Positions 1 to 8,255 of a stretch of 24,836 bases of DNA are shown here, piece after piece. The notes beneath the pieces were generated by a model. The model had not been told where the DNA came from, searched no databases, and was given only the letters and a program-made list of their open reading frames with translations. Where the stretch lies: contig DGYJ01000069.1 of the NCBI GenBank assembly GCA_002396665.1, positions 1 through 24,836 on the forward strand. Direction: 5' to 3'. Numbering within the stretch: the stretch's first letter is position 1; each line of letters starts with the position of its first letter. Position numbers and translations under genes: made by a program. This DNA comes from Bdellovibrionaceae bacterium UBA5009 (lineage in GTDB: Bacteria > Bdellovibrionota > Bdellovibrionia > Bdellovibrionales > Bdellovibrionaceae).

Positions 1-1
1 A

Positions 2-172
2 TTGATCAAAGTGGCTGACAATATGAAAGGCCGTACAATTTGTGCGCTTTCAGATGCAGCTGCATTACCTGTCCTTAGTTTTGTTTCAAAATTCAGAGAT
101 GAATTTGAATTCTACGTTCGTGAAGGCAAATCAAAAGTAAGAGGAACGCACTATGCCGAAATGCACCATTAA
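2..172 (+). CDS. nuoF: NADH-quinone oxidoreductase subunit F, C-terminal end (partial)
   Basis: The frame is open from the window edge and encodes the last 56 residues. They include the stretch MKGRTICALSDAAALPV and a following FRDEFEFYV-type segment, which is the C-terminal end of NuoF, the FMN- and 4Fe-4S-binding subunit that accepts electrons from NADH in complex I. The catalytic part lies upstream, outside the window. Its stop (170-172) is 20 bases inside nuoG, so the two genes are translationally linked in one operon. The assignment rests on the C-terminal signature and on the gene order with nuoG and nuoI; confidence is good for a partial gene. Confidence 0.85.
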   Translation: MIKVADNMKGRTICALSDAAALPVLSFVSKFRDEFEFYVREGKSKVRGTHYAEMHH

Positions 173-1736
173 CGGAAAAGAAATCGAAGTTAAAGCTGGC
201 GCCACAATTATGGAGGCCATGTATCAGTTGAAGGAGCCCATTGCTCACTACTGCTATCATCCTGGTCTTAGTGTGGCGGGTGTTTGCCGTCTTTGTATCG
301 TTGATATCGAAGGTCAACCACGTCCGCAAATTGCTTGTAATACGCAAGTGACTGAAGGCATGAAGGTCAGCAATACATCCGAAAAATTAAAAGACGGTAT
401 CAAATGGGTTCTTGATTTCCATTTGATCAATCATCCCTTGGATTGTCCAATTTGTGATCAGGCTGGCGAATGTGGTTTGCAAGATCAGTACATGCAATAT
501 GGTAAATACGACCCAGAGATGGCCGAGAAAAAAGTTAAAAAACACAAAGTCGTCGACCTTGGCCCGACAGTTGTTTTGGATTCTGAACGTTGTATTTTGT
601 GTTCACGTTGTGTGCGATTCACAGAAGAAGTTTCTAAAACAAATGAATTAGGAATTTTTAATCGTGGTGATCGAAGTGAAATTGGAACTGCCGACGGAAA
701 ACTTTTAGATAATAAATACTCTTTGAACACTGTTGATATTTGTCCAGTGGGGGCTTTGACTTCAAAAGATTTCCGCTTCAGACAACGCGTGTGGTATTTG
801 AAAGATTCAGAAACTGTTTGCAATGGCTGCAGCACGGGATGCAATGTGAAAGTGTACTTCAATAAAGAAGGACTTTTCCGAGTAAAACCTGTTCAGAATG
901 ATCAAGTGAATGGTCACTGGATGTGTGATGAAGGCCGTAACACCTATAAATTTGTTAATTCTGAAGTGCGCCTATTGAAAGGCCGTGTGTCGACATCATC
1001 TGGTGTTGAAGAAAAAACAGCTGGTGCAGTTGCGAAGCAGGCCTCTAGCATGTTGAAATCTGCAGGCTCTGATGCAGTTCTTGTTTTGAGCGGTCAATTT
1101 ACTGTTGAAGAGTATGAATCCATCGTGTCTAAATTTGTGAATGATTTTAAATCCAAAAAAATCTACCACTGGAACAACAATAAGAACCAAATGAATGATT
1201 TTGATGGTTTATTGATCCGTGGGGATAAAAATCCAAACACAAAAGGTCTTTTAAAAGTTCTTGAAAAACACGGAATATCGACTTCATGGTCAGACCTTGA
1301 GTCTGCATTGAAAGCCGGGTCTGTGAAGGCTCTTGTTGTTGCGGCTCCTGAAAATGAAGAAGTCTATGCTGATTTGCCACAAAACATTCAAATGTTTTCA
1401 AAAGCTCAAAATTTGATTTGGTTGTCGACTCGCAAAAATCAAGCGCTCAGTGATTTGAAGGGGAATGTTTATCAAATCCCAATGAAATCCTACATTGAAA
1501 AATCTGGGACTTTTATAAATCACGCAGGTCTTGAGCAAAAATTTAAACGGGCAACAACGATCGTGTCTGAAGCTTTAACTTTAAGTGAAGCTGCCGATCT
1601 TTTGGCAGGCCAAGAGTTTAAAATGTCTAGTACGCAAATTCCAAATGTGTTGGTTGAAGAAAAACGTCGACCTGACCAAGTGATGCTAGAGCATCGAAAG
1701 AAAAATGAATTTGTTTTCCGTAGGGGGACATTATGA
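153..1736 (+). CDS. nuoG: NADH-quinone oxidoreductase subunit G (short form)
   Basis: This 527-residue protein is the iron-sulfur electron relay of the complex I peripheral arm. Visible ligand sets, in order, are: 2Fe-2S C34, C45, C48, C62; the His-Cys3 4Fe-4S set H94, C98, C101, C107; a second 4Fe-4S set C147, C150, C153, C197; and an additional CxxCxxxC...C set C223, C226, C230, C258, which matches the N7 site found in some bacterial NuoG. The molybdopterin-like C-terminal region is short: E. coli NuoG is about 900 residues. A GAGGA element 7 bases before the ATG supports the start. It overlaps nuoF by 20 bp and nuoI by 4 bp (ATGA). It lies on the cytoplasmic side of the membrane complex. 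Confidence 0.95.
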   Translation: MPKCTINGKEIEVKAGATIMEAMYQLKEPIAHYCYHPGLSVAGVCRLCIVDIEGQPRPQIACNTQVTEGMKVSNTSEKLKDGIKWVLDFHLINHPLDCPICDQAGECGLQDQYMQYGKYDPEMAEKKVKKHKVVDLGPTVVLDSERCILCSRCVRFTEEVSKTNELGIFNRGDRSEIGTADGKLLDNKYSLNTVDICPVGALTSKDFRFRQRVWYLKDSETVCNGCSTGCNVKVYFNKEGLFRVKPVQNDQVNGHWMCDEGRNTYKFVNSEVRLLKGRVSTSSGVEEKTAGAVAKQASSMLKSAGSDAVLVLSGQFTVEEYESIVSKFVNDFKSKKIYHWNNNKNQMNDFDGLLIRGDKNPNTKGLLKVLEKHGISTSWSDLESALKAGSVKALVVAAPENEEVYADLPQNIQMFSKAQNLIWLSTRKNQALSDLKGNVYQIPMKSYIEKSGTFINHAGLEQKFKRATTIVSEALTLSEAADLLAGQEFKMSSTQIPNVLVEEKRRPDQVMLEHRKKNEFVFRRGTL

Positions 1737-2257
1737 GTATCGTGCAAAACAATTCAGAGAAAAGTAAATGGTACTTGCCGGGAATTTTGACCGGCATGGG
1801 AATTACTATGAAGCATTTGGTGCAAAATCTTTTGAATAAAAAGCAAATGACGACACTGAATTACCCTGAAGAGAAGTATGAATATGGCCCTCGCTTTAAA
1901 GGGAATCATATCCTCACCGTGAAACAGGATGGATCTTTGCGTTGCACGGCCTGTATGTTGTGTGCAACCAATTGTCCTGCTGAGTGTATTAAAATCACGG
2001 CGTCAGAGCATTCAGATCCTGCAGTGGAAAAATTTCCGATCAACTACGAGATTGATATGCTTCGTTGTGTGTTCTGCGGTTTTTGCGAAGAGGCTTGTCC
2101 AGTGGATGCCATTCGCTTAGGGCCTGAGTGGCAGACCCCAGGGATTAGCGGAGCAAACTTTACCTATGACATCAATCACTTGGCCCATAGACCTTCATTA
2201 AAAGGTGGAATCTTAACCCATGTGGATGACCAAGAAAGACACAAATCAGGGATTTAG
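1733..2257 (+). CDS. nuoI: NADH-quinone oxidoreductase subunit I
   Basis: This 174-residue ferredoxin-like subunit carries the two 4Fe-4S clusters that pass electrons from NuoG/NuoB-side clusters towards the quinone site. Both classical motifs are complete: C71-x2-C74-x2-C77-x3-C81-P and C112-x2-C115-x2-C118-x3-C122-P. The N-terminal 60 residues contain the usual amphipathic segment before the clusters. The ATG overlaps the nuoG stop by four bases, so translation is coupled. It is the last gene of the operon, followed by a strong hairpin. nuoH, which usually sits between nuoG and nuoI, is not present here, so the remaining complex I genes must lie elsewhere. Confidence 0.95.
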   Translation: MSIVQNNSEKSKWYLPGILTGMGITMKHLVQNLLNKKQMTTLNYPEEKYEYGPRFKGNHILTVKQDGSLRCTACMLCATNCPAECIKITASEHSDPAVEKFPINYEIDMLRCVFCGFCEEACPVDAIRLGPEWQTPGISGANFTYDINHLAHRPSLKGGILTHVDDQERHKSGI

Positions 2258-2300
2258 AACTGATAACGAAATTGTGTTTTGTGTGAAATTTATTAAGATA

Positions 2301-2330
2301 AAAAAAGGCTTCTTACAGAAGCCTTTTTTT
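2301..2330. terminator. Bidirectional rho-independent terminator after nuoI and the convergent kinase gene
   Basis: A perfect GGCTTC / GAAGCC stem with loop TTACA is flanked by six A on the left and seven T on the right. It can therefore terminate both nuoI (plus) and the histidine kinase gene (minus), whose stop codon lies at its edge. Confidence 0.85.
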
Positions 2331-4050
2331 ATGCCGCCACTGGGCCCTGTTGTTTTTCTCGTGCCGAGCTTTCTGGGAACTGAAGTAAAAAGCAAGTCAT
2401 TCCATTTTCTCGGCTATAAAAAAGTGATCCATGATTTTTCTCTAGAATTTTTTTAGAAATACTTAAACCAAGGCCTGTTCCAGAACCAGGGTCCTTTGTT
2501 GTGTAAAATGGTGTGAAAAGTTTATTTTCATCTTTCACGCCTGGCCCATTGTCTTCAACCGATAAAAAGTAGTGGTCCTCTTTTTTATAGGCCCTAACAT
2601 GGATTTTTTTCACATCTTGATTTTTAATAATATCGTCTGCATTGTTAATCAGATTTAAAATAACTTGTGAAATCTGCAATGGCTGACATTGAAGTTCTAA
2701 GTTTTGAATTTCATTTTGAACAACCAAATCAACACCACGGACGCGTAACTTTTCGCTGACCAAATTGATAGGGTCACTTAAAATATCGGCCACAGTGACC
2801 CAACTCATTTCTTGTTCGGTTGAATCACGACTTAACTTTCGAAGTCCTTCGATAATCTTTAAAATTCGATAGGCCGTTTGTTCGATTTTGTCTACACGCT
2901 GTCCAAGTTTTTCTCGGTTGATATTTTCAACAGATAATTCTTTTTTGCAAAAAGCCACCTGACCTAAAATGATGGTCAGTGGATTTTTAATTTCATGTGC
3001 GATCCCTGCACCCATTTCACCAAGCGAGGCCAGGCGGGCAGAGTGAACATTTTTAATGCGTTCTTCTTCTAGTTGTTTAGAGACTCTTTTTTCTTCTTCA
3101 CGATCTAATCCCAGCATAACAACTTCAAACTTTTCATCTTCAGTTCTAATTTTCTTTAAATAAAATTCGTGCCATCGGGGGCCCGTTTCAGTGTGAAGAC
3201 TTAATTCAAAATAACTTTCGTTAACGTCTTCGTCTTGTACAAATCTTTCCAAATACTGTAGCATTTCAGTATCTGTTTTCGATTGGAATCCTAATCTTTG
3301 CCCAACGAAATCCTTTTTTTCCCTTTTTTGAAGTTGTGCAAGGGATTTATTGACCAAAAGATATTTCATTTGGCTGTCGAACCAAGACACGTGGGCTGGA
3401 ATTAAGTCGATTAAATTTTCAATACGTTTATTTTCTTCAAGCAAAGAAGAGTTTGTTAGGAAATGGCTAATAAATTTTTTGTGGGACAGCCTAGCTTTAA
3501 GTGCAATATTCACACCGTAGGCCACATAACATATCAAAAATGGCAGAATAGATTGAAAATTTGTTTCGTGGGCTGAAAAACCAGCGATAGGAATAACGAT
3601 CATGAGTGCAGAAAAGATATATGAAAACTTGGGCATTGGGTGGCTGACCGCCACATGCAATTCATGGTGAATAGCCCATCCTAAGGCAGCCATGACACCA
3701 GCATAGCTTAATAGACCATCGGCATCTAAAATTCCTGCAACAAGTAGAGCTATGCTTAAGCTTAAGTAGCCACGAAGACGTAGGAATTTTGCTATCATCT
3801 TCGATGTGCTAATTTTGTCCATGTTGGCATTGACATAGGTTCCAAACGTGGCCAGGGCCGCACTTGATGACATCACCGTGATCGTGAGAAGCAAATAAAC
3901 TGCGGGATGCGTTTTGGGCAGTTCTGACAAAAATAAAAAGCCAGCACAAAGAAATAGCGAAGTGAAAAAAACAGACTTCGACTTAAATGAAACGTATTTC
4001 AAAATTTCATGATTGAGCTTTTCTTTTTCGAAATTAACATTATAGGTCAT
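2329..4050 (-). CDS. Membrane sensor histidine kinase with PAS domain (orphan)
   Basis: This 573-residue protein has several hydrophobic helices (about residues 25-185), then a PAS-like domain (about 205-315), a short coiled linker, a HisKA dimerisation domain with phospho-acceptor H352 in AHEIKNP, and an HATPase_c domain with N-box N466/N469, G1 DNGPG (500-504) and G2 GSGTGLGLS (522-530). The kinase core is intact, so autophosphorylation is expected. The signal is unknown; the multi-pass membrane part suggests sensing at or in the inner membrane. No response regulator is next to it. It follows the secreted 162-residue gene after 37 bases on the same strand, so it may be co-transcribed with the transglycosylase. 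No clear Shine-Dalgarno sequence precedes the ATG, so the start is somewhat uncertain. Confidence 0.93.
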   Translation of the reverse strand: MTYNVNFEKEKLNHEILKYVSFKSKSVFFTSLFLCAGFLFLSELPKTHPAVYLLLTITVMSSSAALATFGTYVNANMDKISTSKMIAKFLRLRGYLSLSIALLVAGILDADGLLSYAGVMAALGWAIHHELHVAVSHPMPKFSYIFSALMIVIPIAGFSAHETNFQSILPFLICYVAYGVNIALKARLSHKKFISHFLTNSSLLEENKRIENLIDLIPAHVSWFDSQMKYLLVNKSLAQLQKREKKDFVGQRLGFQSKTDTEMLQYLERFVQDEDVNESYFELSLHTETGPRWHEFYLKKIRTEDEKFEVVMLGLDREEEKRVSKQLEEERIKNVHSARLASLGEMGAGIAHEIKNPLTIILGQVAFCKKELSVENINREKLGQRVDKIEQTAYRILKIIEGLRKLSRDSTEQEMSWVTVADILSDPINLVSEKLRVRGVDLVVQNEIQNLELQCQPLQISQVILNLINNADDIIKNQDVKKIHVRAYKKEDHYFLSVEDNGPGVKDENKLFTPFYTTKDPGSGTGLGLSISKKILEKNHGSLFYSRENGMTCFLLQFPESSAREKQQGPVAA

Positions 4051-4087
4051 GCTTTTTTATCGGAAGTTTATTTTTTTTTATGAGTCT

Positions 4088-4576
4088 TTATTTTTTATTG
4101 CAGACAGCACTTAATATTTTTAAGGCCAATCTGGCCGAAGTGCCAGTGGTGTAATCCTTTTGTCCAGTTTTCTCGTCGACAAATGGGGGCTCTGCATTCT
4201 TAATGCGCGCCATATCTGCATCACAACTTTTTTCAGACTTAAGGTCAATCATAGACAGTAAAACATTAAGGGAAACGACTTCGTCAGTACTCAAGTTAGA
4301 AGCGGCTTTGTCTTTGTTATTGCTACTTTTTTCGTCTTGGGCGGGGACAAGCTCATCAACACGTTGGCTAACTTTTTTTTGAAGTTCAGACAATAAAATA
4401 TTTTTTTCTTTGAAATTTTTCTTTTGTGAGGAATCAGTAAGAAATTGTTCAATTAGTTTTTGGGATTTTTTGTCATTCAGTTGTGCTTCAGTTGCAGTAC
4501 TTTCTTTATTAATACCCTTTGCAAAGGATGAAGAAAATAATAACATTATTGCGATAAGAATTACTGGGCTAGACAT
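4088..4576 (-). CDS. Small secreted protein of unknown function
   Basis: This 162-residue protein has an N-terminal hydrophobic signal peptide (residues 3-19, likely cleavage near SFA). The mature part is charged and mostly helical, rich in Lys, Glu and Gln, with two cysteines (C118 and C159) that could form one disulfide in the periplasm. I do not recognise a family. Its ATG lies inside the 3' end of the transglycosylase gene (16-base overlap), preceded by a GGGGC element, so it is translationally coupled to that gene. This suggests it works with the transglycosylase, for example as a periplasmic partner, but that is inference from position only. Confidence 0.75.
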   Translation of the reverse strand: MSSPVILIAIMLLFSSSFAKGINKESTATEAQLNDKKSQKLIEQFLTDSSQKKNFKEKNILLSELQKKVSQRVDELVPAQDEKSSNNKDKAASNLSTDEVVSLNVLLSMIDLKSEKSCDADMARIKNAEPPFVDEKTGQKDYTTGTSARLALKILSAVCNKK

Positions 4577-6435
4577 TTTGCCCCCGAACGATTTTGTATT
4601 TTTAAAATTTCAGAGTAATAACCTTGGGTTTCTAGCACTCTTCTTCTGCTTCTTGAAATGGAGTGTGTTCCCATATACTTTTTAAGTTCATCAATGAAAA
4701 GATCAACATTTGTGATTTTCTTCTTTGAATATTTATTCCTGATCAAATAGGTCATAGGTGTAAGAAGTCCCATGGCTCCGGTATTGTGTGACCAAAGCGA
4801 AAGTGCAGTGACCAGTCTGTCCATTTCTACTTCCGACAAATTAAATCTCTGTCTGTATTTGCCATCATTTTTATTAAGAAACCTATTTACTTCATCTTCT
4901 GACAACTTTATATGACCATACACATAGATTAGGCCAACGACGGGCTGCCCCCTGGTCACTGATATACGATCGCAGTTATAGTCATAGTCAGTGCGTGGAA
5001 GAATACCTGGGTTTAAATAAACACGGCTAAGGTTTTTGCATAGTATTGAAGATTCCGGGCGAGTTAAAAATGCTTTTATGTCTGAAATTTGTGATTTTTC
5101 AACCGCTTTAAGTCCATCTTCTGTCAGCTGTCCTAGTCCGCCGGCCCCACTCGGGCTCATTGCATTAAAGTGCAGCCCAGATTCCTGCGTAAGAAGTGAA
5201 AACACCGAAAGAATATTCCTATCCTGAATGCTTTTAAGATCTGAGTTCGCAATTTGAGAAAATTTTGATTGTGGTGCTAGGTAGTCTTTCAAGCAACTGG
5301 AGACAAGGTCAAAACTATTTTTAACAGTATTGACATATCGTTCAGAAAGACATGGGCGCTTTCCAGAGTCCATGGATAAGCTGCAGACTGTTTGTTTGAC
5401 CCTGCGTTTTTTAATTCGAACGATTTTTACTTCGCATTTTCTTTTGCTAGTGGCTGCATTTTGATTTTTTTCACATCGACCATAAATTCCAGAAGACGCC
5501 TTGAATTTTAAATCCATATTTTCCAAAAAACATTCGGCCTTTATTTGTTCATTAAATCCAGGTTTCGTCTGATTTAATATTTTTAAAAAATTACGGTCTG
5601 CTGCGTGGCGATCAAATTGTTTTTCAAAATAATTATTTTGATCATCACAGGTCTCGAAGGAAGGAGGGGTGCTATCCCCACCAGATCCAAGAGTATCAGG
5701 CACTGTTGTGGGTGGCGGTGGCGGCGGTGCAACGGCAACTGGCTGTGGTTTTGTCACCACCGGAGCCCGTGGTTCGACTGCAACGGCCTGTGGTTGGGTT
5801 CCGCGGCCACCAATGGCTTCCCTTGAATTTGATGGATTGGGTGGGGTTACGGGAGCGCTTGGCACATTTTGAATTGTCGTGTTTCCACGACCTAATCGTG
5901 CCCTTGATTGTGGCTTCGGGATGGGCGGAGCTTCTGTTTTTGCAGGCTCTTCAGATTCTGCTGAGTCTGCTGATCCTGCGGATTCTGAAGGTTTTGGAAG
6001 ATCCTCGTTTTCATTTTGGGTTTGATCATTGTTTGCCACAATCTGAACAGCAGCGGCAGCGCATTCTGGGCAACTGGATTGATCTGCGGGTGCACTGACA
6101 GAGCTTTCATGATTGTTCACTTTGTCGATGAAATCAATTTGGCCTTCTAATGCTGAACATAAGGAGGTCTGTCTAAAGACAGATGAAAATTCGCAAAAGA
6201 AATTTGATTTGTAAGAGGCGTCTTGACCGGATGTGTTGGCAGAGCTTTGTTCTTCTTGAATATTCATTTCAGAATTATCACCAAAGGCTTCTTGAATTTC
6301 AATTTGCGTGAACTGGGCAGACTGTGACGATTGTTCGATCATATTCAATCGGGTTTGGTCCACAAGCACAAGCAATCCGCCGACGGCGAAAAGAATTGCG
6401 AATAGAATAATAATTTTTTTTGATTTCGATACCAT
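4561..6435 (-). CDS. Membrane-anchored lytic transglycosylase with Pro-rich linker
   Basis: This 624-residue protein has one N-terminal membrane anchor (about residues 8-26), a Ser/Glu/Gln-rich region, a long Pro/Ala/Val-rich linker (about 160-250, including a run of seven prolines), a Cys-containing segment, then an SLT/GH23-type domain. The catalytic Glu is E418 in LLTQESG, followed by the typical SPSGAGGLGQLT (427-438); the later SLWSHNTGAMG (546-556) takes the place of the family's AYNAG motif. The enzyme would cleave peptidoglycan glycan strands in the periplasm, forming 1,6-anhydro ends. The linker is long enough to reach across part of the periplasm. Ten or more cysteines outside the anchor are unusual for this family and imply disulfides. 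It is followed by the overlapping secreted gene. Confidence 0.85.
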   Translation of the reverse strand: MVSKSKKIIILFAILFAVGGLLVLVDQTRLNMIEQSSQSAQFTQIEIQEAFGDNSEMNIQEEQSSANTSGQDASYKSNFFCEFSSVFRQTSLCSALEGQIDFIDKVNNHESSVSAPADQSSCPECAAAAVQIVANNDQTQNENEDLPKPSESAGSADSAESEEPAKTEAPPIPKPQSRARLGRGNTTIQNVPSAPVTPPNPSNSREAIGGRGTQPQAVAVEPRAPVVTKPQPVAVAPPPPPPTTVPDTLGSGGDSTPPSFETCDDQNNYFEKQFDRHAADRNFLKILNQTKPGFNEQIKAECFLENMDLKFKASSGIYGRCEKNQNAATSKRKCEVKIVRIKKRRVKQTVCSLSMDSGKRPCLSERYVNTVKNSFDLVSSCLKDYLAPQSKFSQIANSDLKSIQDRNILSVFSLLTQESGLHFNAMSPSGAGGLGQLTEDGLKAVEKSQISDIKAFLTRPESSILCKNLSRVYLNPGILPRTDYDYNCDRISVTRGQPVVGLIYVYGHIKLSEDEVNRFLNKNDGKYRQRFNLSEVEMDRLVTALSLWSHNTGAMGLLTPMTYLIRNKYSKKKITNVDLFIDELKKYMGTHSISRSRRRVLETQGYYSEILKIQNRSGAKCLAQ

Positions 6436-6460
6436 CCCTTCACTTATCGGAAAGGATGGT
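6431..6460 (-). promoter_or_regulatory. Possible hairpin over the transglycosylase start codon
   Basis: On the minus strand the arms ACCATCC and GGATGGT form a 7-bp perfect stem with a 16-base loop. The 3' arm contains the ATG, and the loop ends in the purine-rich GAAG that would serve as ribosome binding site. It might limit translation. A stem of this length can arise by chance. Confidence 0.25.
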
Positions 6461-6517
6461 TAGAATTGAAGTCCAAATGGGTTATCTAGACTTTAGAATG
6501 AAAATGAAATCTAAAAA

Positions 6518-7126
6518 TTAAATGCTAAATCCGAACAGGACCTTGGCATAGGTTCCGCTCATATCAAGATCGGGTCTTGTAGTTACAGTGCCTTTGCTGT
6601 CTGTCATTTGCTTCCATGGGAAGTTTTGGTAACCCACTTCGGCCCCAAGTAAAAATCCCCCAAGTTTTGCTCCAGCTTCAAGGCCAAAGCTGTACGAACT
6701 TGACGAGCTTGGTGTTAAGTCTGCGCTTTGTGATCCAATGGACCATTTCATATTGTTTGAATGGGAAATTCCGTAGGTCGCAATGGGACCAAGAAACATC
6801 AATGTATCAATCAGTCTGTAGTTTAGGATCACCGCTGTGCGAGTTGTTGATGATTTGTACTCAAGACCATTGCTACTTGCTGTGAAGCCAAGGTTTTCAT
6901 AGCGAAGACCGACGCCAATTCCAAGAATTGGGAAGATAAACAGAGCGTCTGCACCAAGTCCATAATTGGGTGCAATGGCAGGAACATCACTTGCTGCACC
7001 TGTGTAAACCTTAGTTAAATCTGCACGGCTTGCCAAAATTCCGTAGGTCAAACGAGCTTCGACAAGTGCGTAAGATTGTGAACAAAGTAAAAATGTTGTG
7101 AAAAGAAATAAGCTAATTTTTTTCAT
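6518..7126 (-). CDS. Outer-membrane beta-barrel-type protein
   Basis: This 202-residue protein has a clear signal peptide (basic MKK, hydrophobic core, cleavage near SYA, residue 20). The mature part is rich in Gly, Ser, Tyr, Leu and Thr with alternating hydrophobic pattern, short strands and turns, typical of an eight-to-ten-stranded outer-membrane barrel; it ends with an amphipathic strand (AKVLFGFSI). I cannot name a specific family. A strong ribosome binding site (AAGGAAGG) lies four bases before the ATG. It is divergent from the gene at 7194 and is upstream of the transglycosylase gene on the same strand (82-base gap). Confidence 0.75.
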   Translation of the reverse strand: MKKISLFLFTTFLLCSQSYALVEARLTYGILASRADLTKVYTGAASDVPAIAPNYGLGADALFIFPILGIGVGLRYENLGFTASSNGLEYKSSTTRTAVILNYRLIDTLMFLGPIATYGISHSNNMKWSIGSQSADLTPSSSSSYSFGLEAGAKLGGFLLGAEVGYQNFPWKQMTDSKGTVTTRPDLDMSGTYAKVLFGFSI

Positions 7127-7159
7127 GGGGCCTTCCTTGCTTTATCTTTAGATCCTAAC

Positions 7160-7188
7160 ATGACTTTACAGTCGAAGGAATATATTAT
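7160..7188 (+). promoter_or_regulatory. Possible promoter for the 7194 gene
   Basis: ATGACT (7160-7165) and TATTAT (7183-7188) are separated by 17 bases. Transcription would begin at about 7195, within a few bases of the GTG (7194) or ATG (7200) start, leaving almost no leader. The -35 match is weak. Confidence 0.35.
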
Positions 7189-7193
7189 CAAAT

Positions 7194-8255
7194 GTGAGCA
7201 TGACGTCGATAAAGCAAGTGATAGGTTTAGTTTCAACTGAACAGTGGGAAAATATCGGAGATCTTCTTCGGGTCCAGTTCCATGTTCCAATGGATCAAAG
7301 TGTTAGACCCTACAAAGGTCTAGGTCCTGCAGTTGTTGAAATTGCCATGTCCACAGCACAATTTTTTGCCCATAAAAGATCTGTATCATTTGCGAAGGGA
7401 CTGACCCCGCACATTGAAAATATTATTCCATTTTACATCAAAGAAGCCTATCAGGTGCAGAGTCTTGATCCATCTCTATTGATCAAGTTGAGCGCAAAAG
7501 ATTCTAACTTAAAAAAAGAGGCCCAATCTGAACTTGAGGCGTGGATTCAAAGTTTAAAAAAAGATACTTTGTTTGTTGTAGCCGCAGAGGACCATCCCAT
7601 CACGGGTGAAATATACGATCTTCACGACTTAGAACGTTTATTAAGTGATAAAAAAATATTTCTCATTCGCCTGTCCCATGCCAATCACACTAATCAATCC
7701 CTGGGTGAAGTCAGTGCCTATAGCGTTCGAATATGTTCCTTTGGTTCGGATCTGGCTTTGGCTATTTTTGGTTCAAAATTTAAATCCATTGGCTTGGTTT
7801 CCCAGCTGATGCCATGGTCTTTTCCTGATATCGAAAATAAAATCAGTCGTTTTTCTTTGGCTGTGCAGGATCAGCAAAGGATATCGAATTTCAAAACAAA
7901 TTTAAAAGAAAATTTTTATTCGTTAAAATCCGATCAAAGCCTGGGGGATCGATTGGTTTTACATTTCCAAGGCGTCAGTGCTGATCGTTTGATAGATATT
8001 CTTTCCCAAAGTGTTGAGTTGCAAAAAGAATCAGGATTGTCTTCTGCTGAAATTTGTAAATATTTATGGACGCCCAATGCCTGCTTTAATGGAACATTTC
8101 AAAATGAATCGAAGTGGTGGTATCAGGGGCCCTCAGCAGAGCAACAAAAAGAGATGCTTGTTGTCTATGGGGATTTGCTAAAAATCGATCAGCTACCAAG
8201 AATTATAGTTGATGTTGTCAATTGGATTAAGTCTGAACAAACTTGGACCTATTGA
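7194..8255 (+). CDS. Protein of unknown function upstream of recO
   Basis: This 353-residue soluble protein has no signal peptide or membrane segment. I do not recognise it with confidence. Its arrangement (predicted alternating alpha/beta with a DLALAIFGSKFKSIGLV segment about two thirds along) is loosely reminiscent of fold-type I PLP enzymes, but the usual binding residues are not evident, so a degenerate or unrelated fold is equally possible. The GTG at 7194 and the ATG at 7200 are both in frame; the only purine-rich stretch (AAGGAA, 7175-7180) is rather far from either. The stop codon abuts the recO start with no gap, so the two are probably co-transcribed and coupled. Confidence 0.75.
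   Translation: MSMTSIKQVIGLVSTEQWENIGDLLRVQFHVPMDQSVRPYKGLGPAVVEIAMSTAQFFAHKRSVSFAKGLTPHIENIIPFYIKEAYQVQSLDPSLLIKLSAKDSNLKKEAQSELEAWIQSLKKDTLFVVAAEDHPITGEIYDLHDLERLLSDKKIFLIRLSHANHTNQSLGEVSAYSVRICSFGSDLALAIFGSKFKSIGLVSQLMPWSFPDIENKISRFSLAVQDQQRISNFKTNLKENFYSLKSDQSLGDRLVLHFQGVSADRLIDILSQSVELQKESGLSSAEICKYLWTPNACFNGTFQNESKWWYQGPSAEQQKEMLVVYGDLLKIDQLPRIIVDVVNWIKSEQTWTY

Noticed and set aside
485..862. 125-residue minus-strand frame inside nuoG
   Set aside because: Shadow of nuoG; the sense strand carries all cluster ligands.
5605..6098. Several overlapping plus-strand frames
   Set aside because: They mirror the Pro/Ala-rich linker of the transglycosylase on the minus strand; they overlap one another and lack family signatures.
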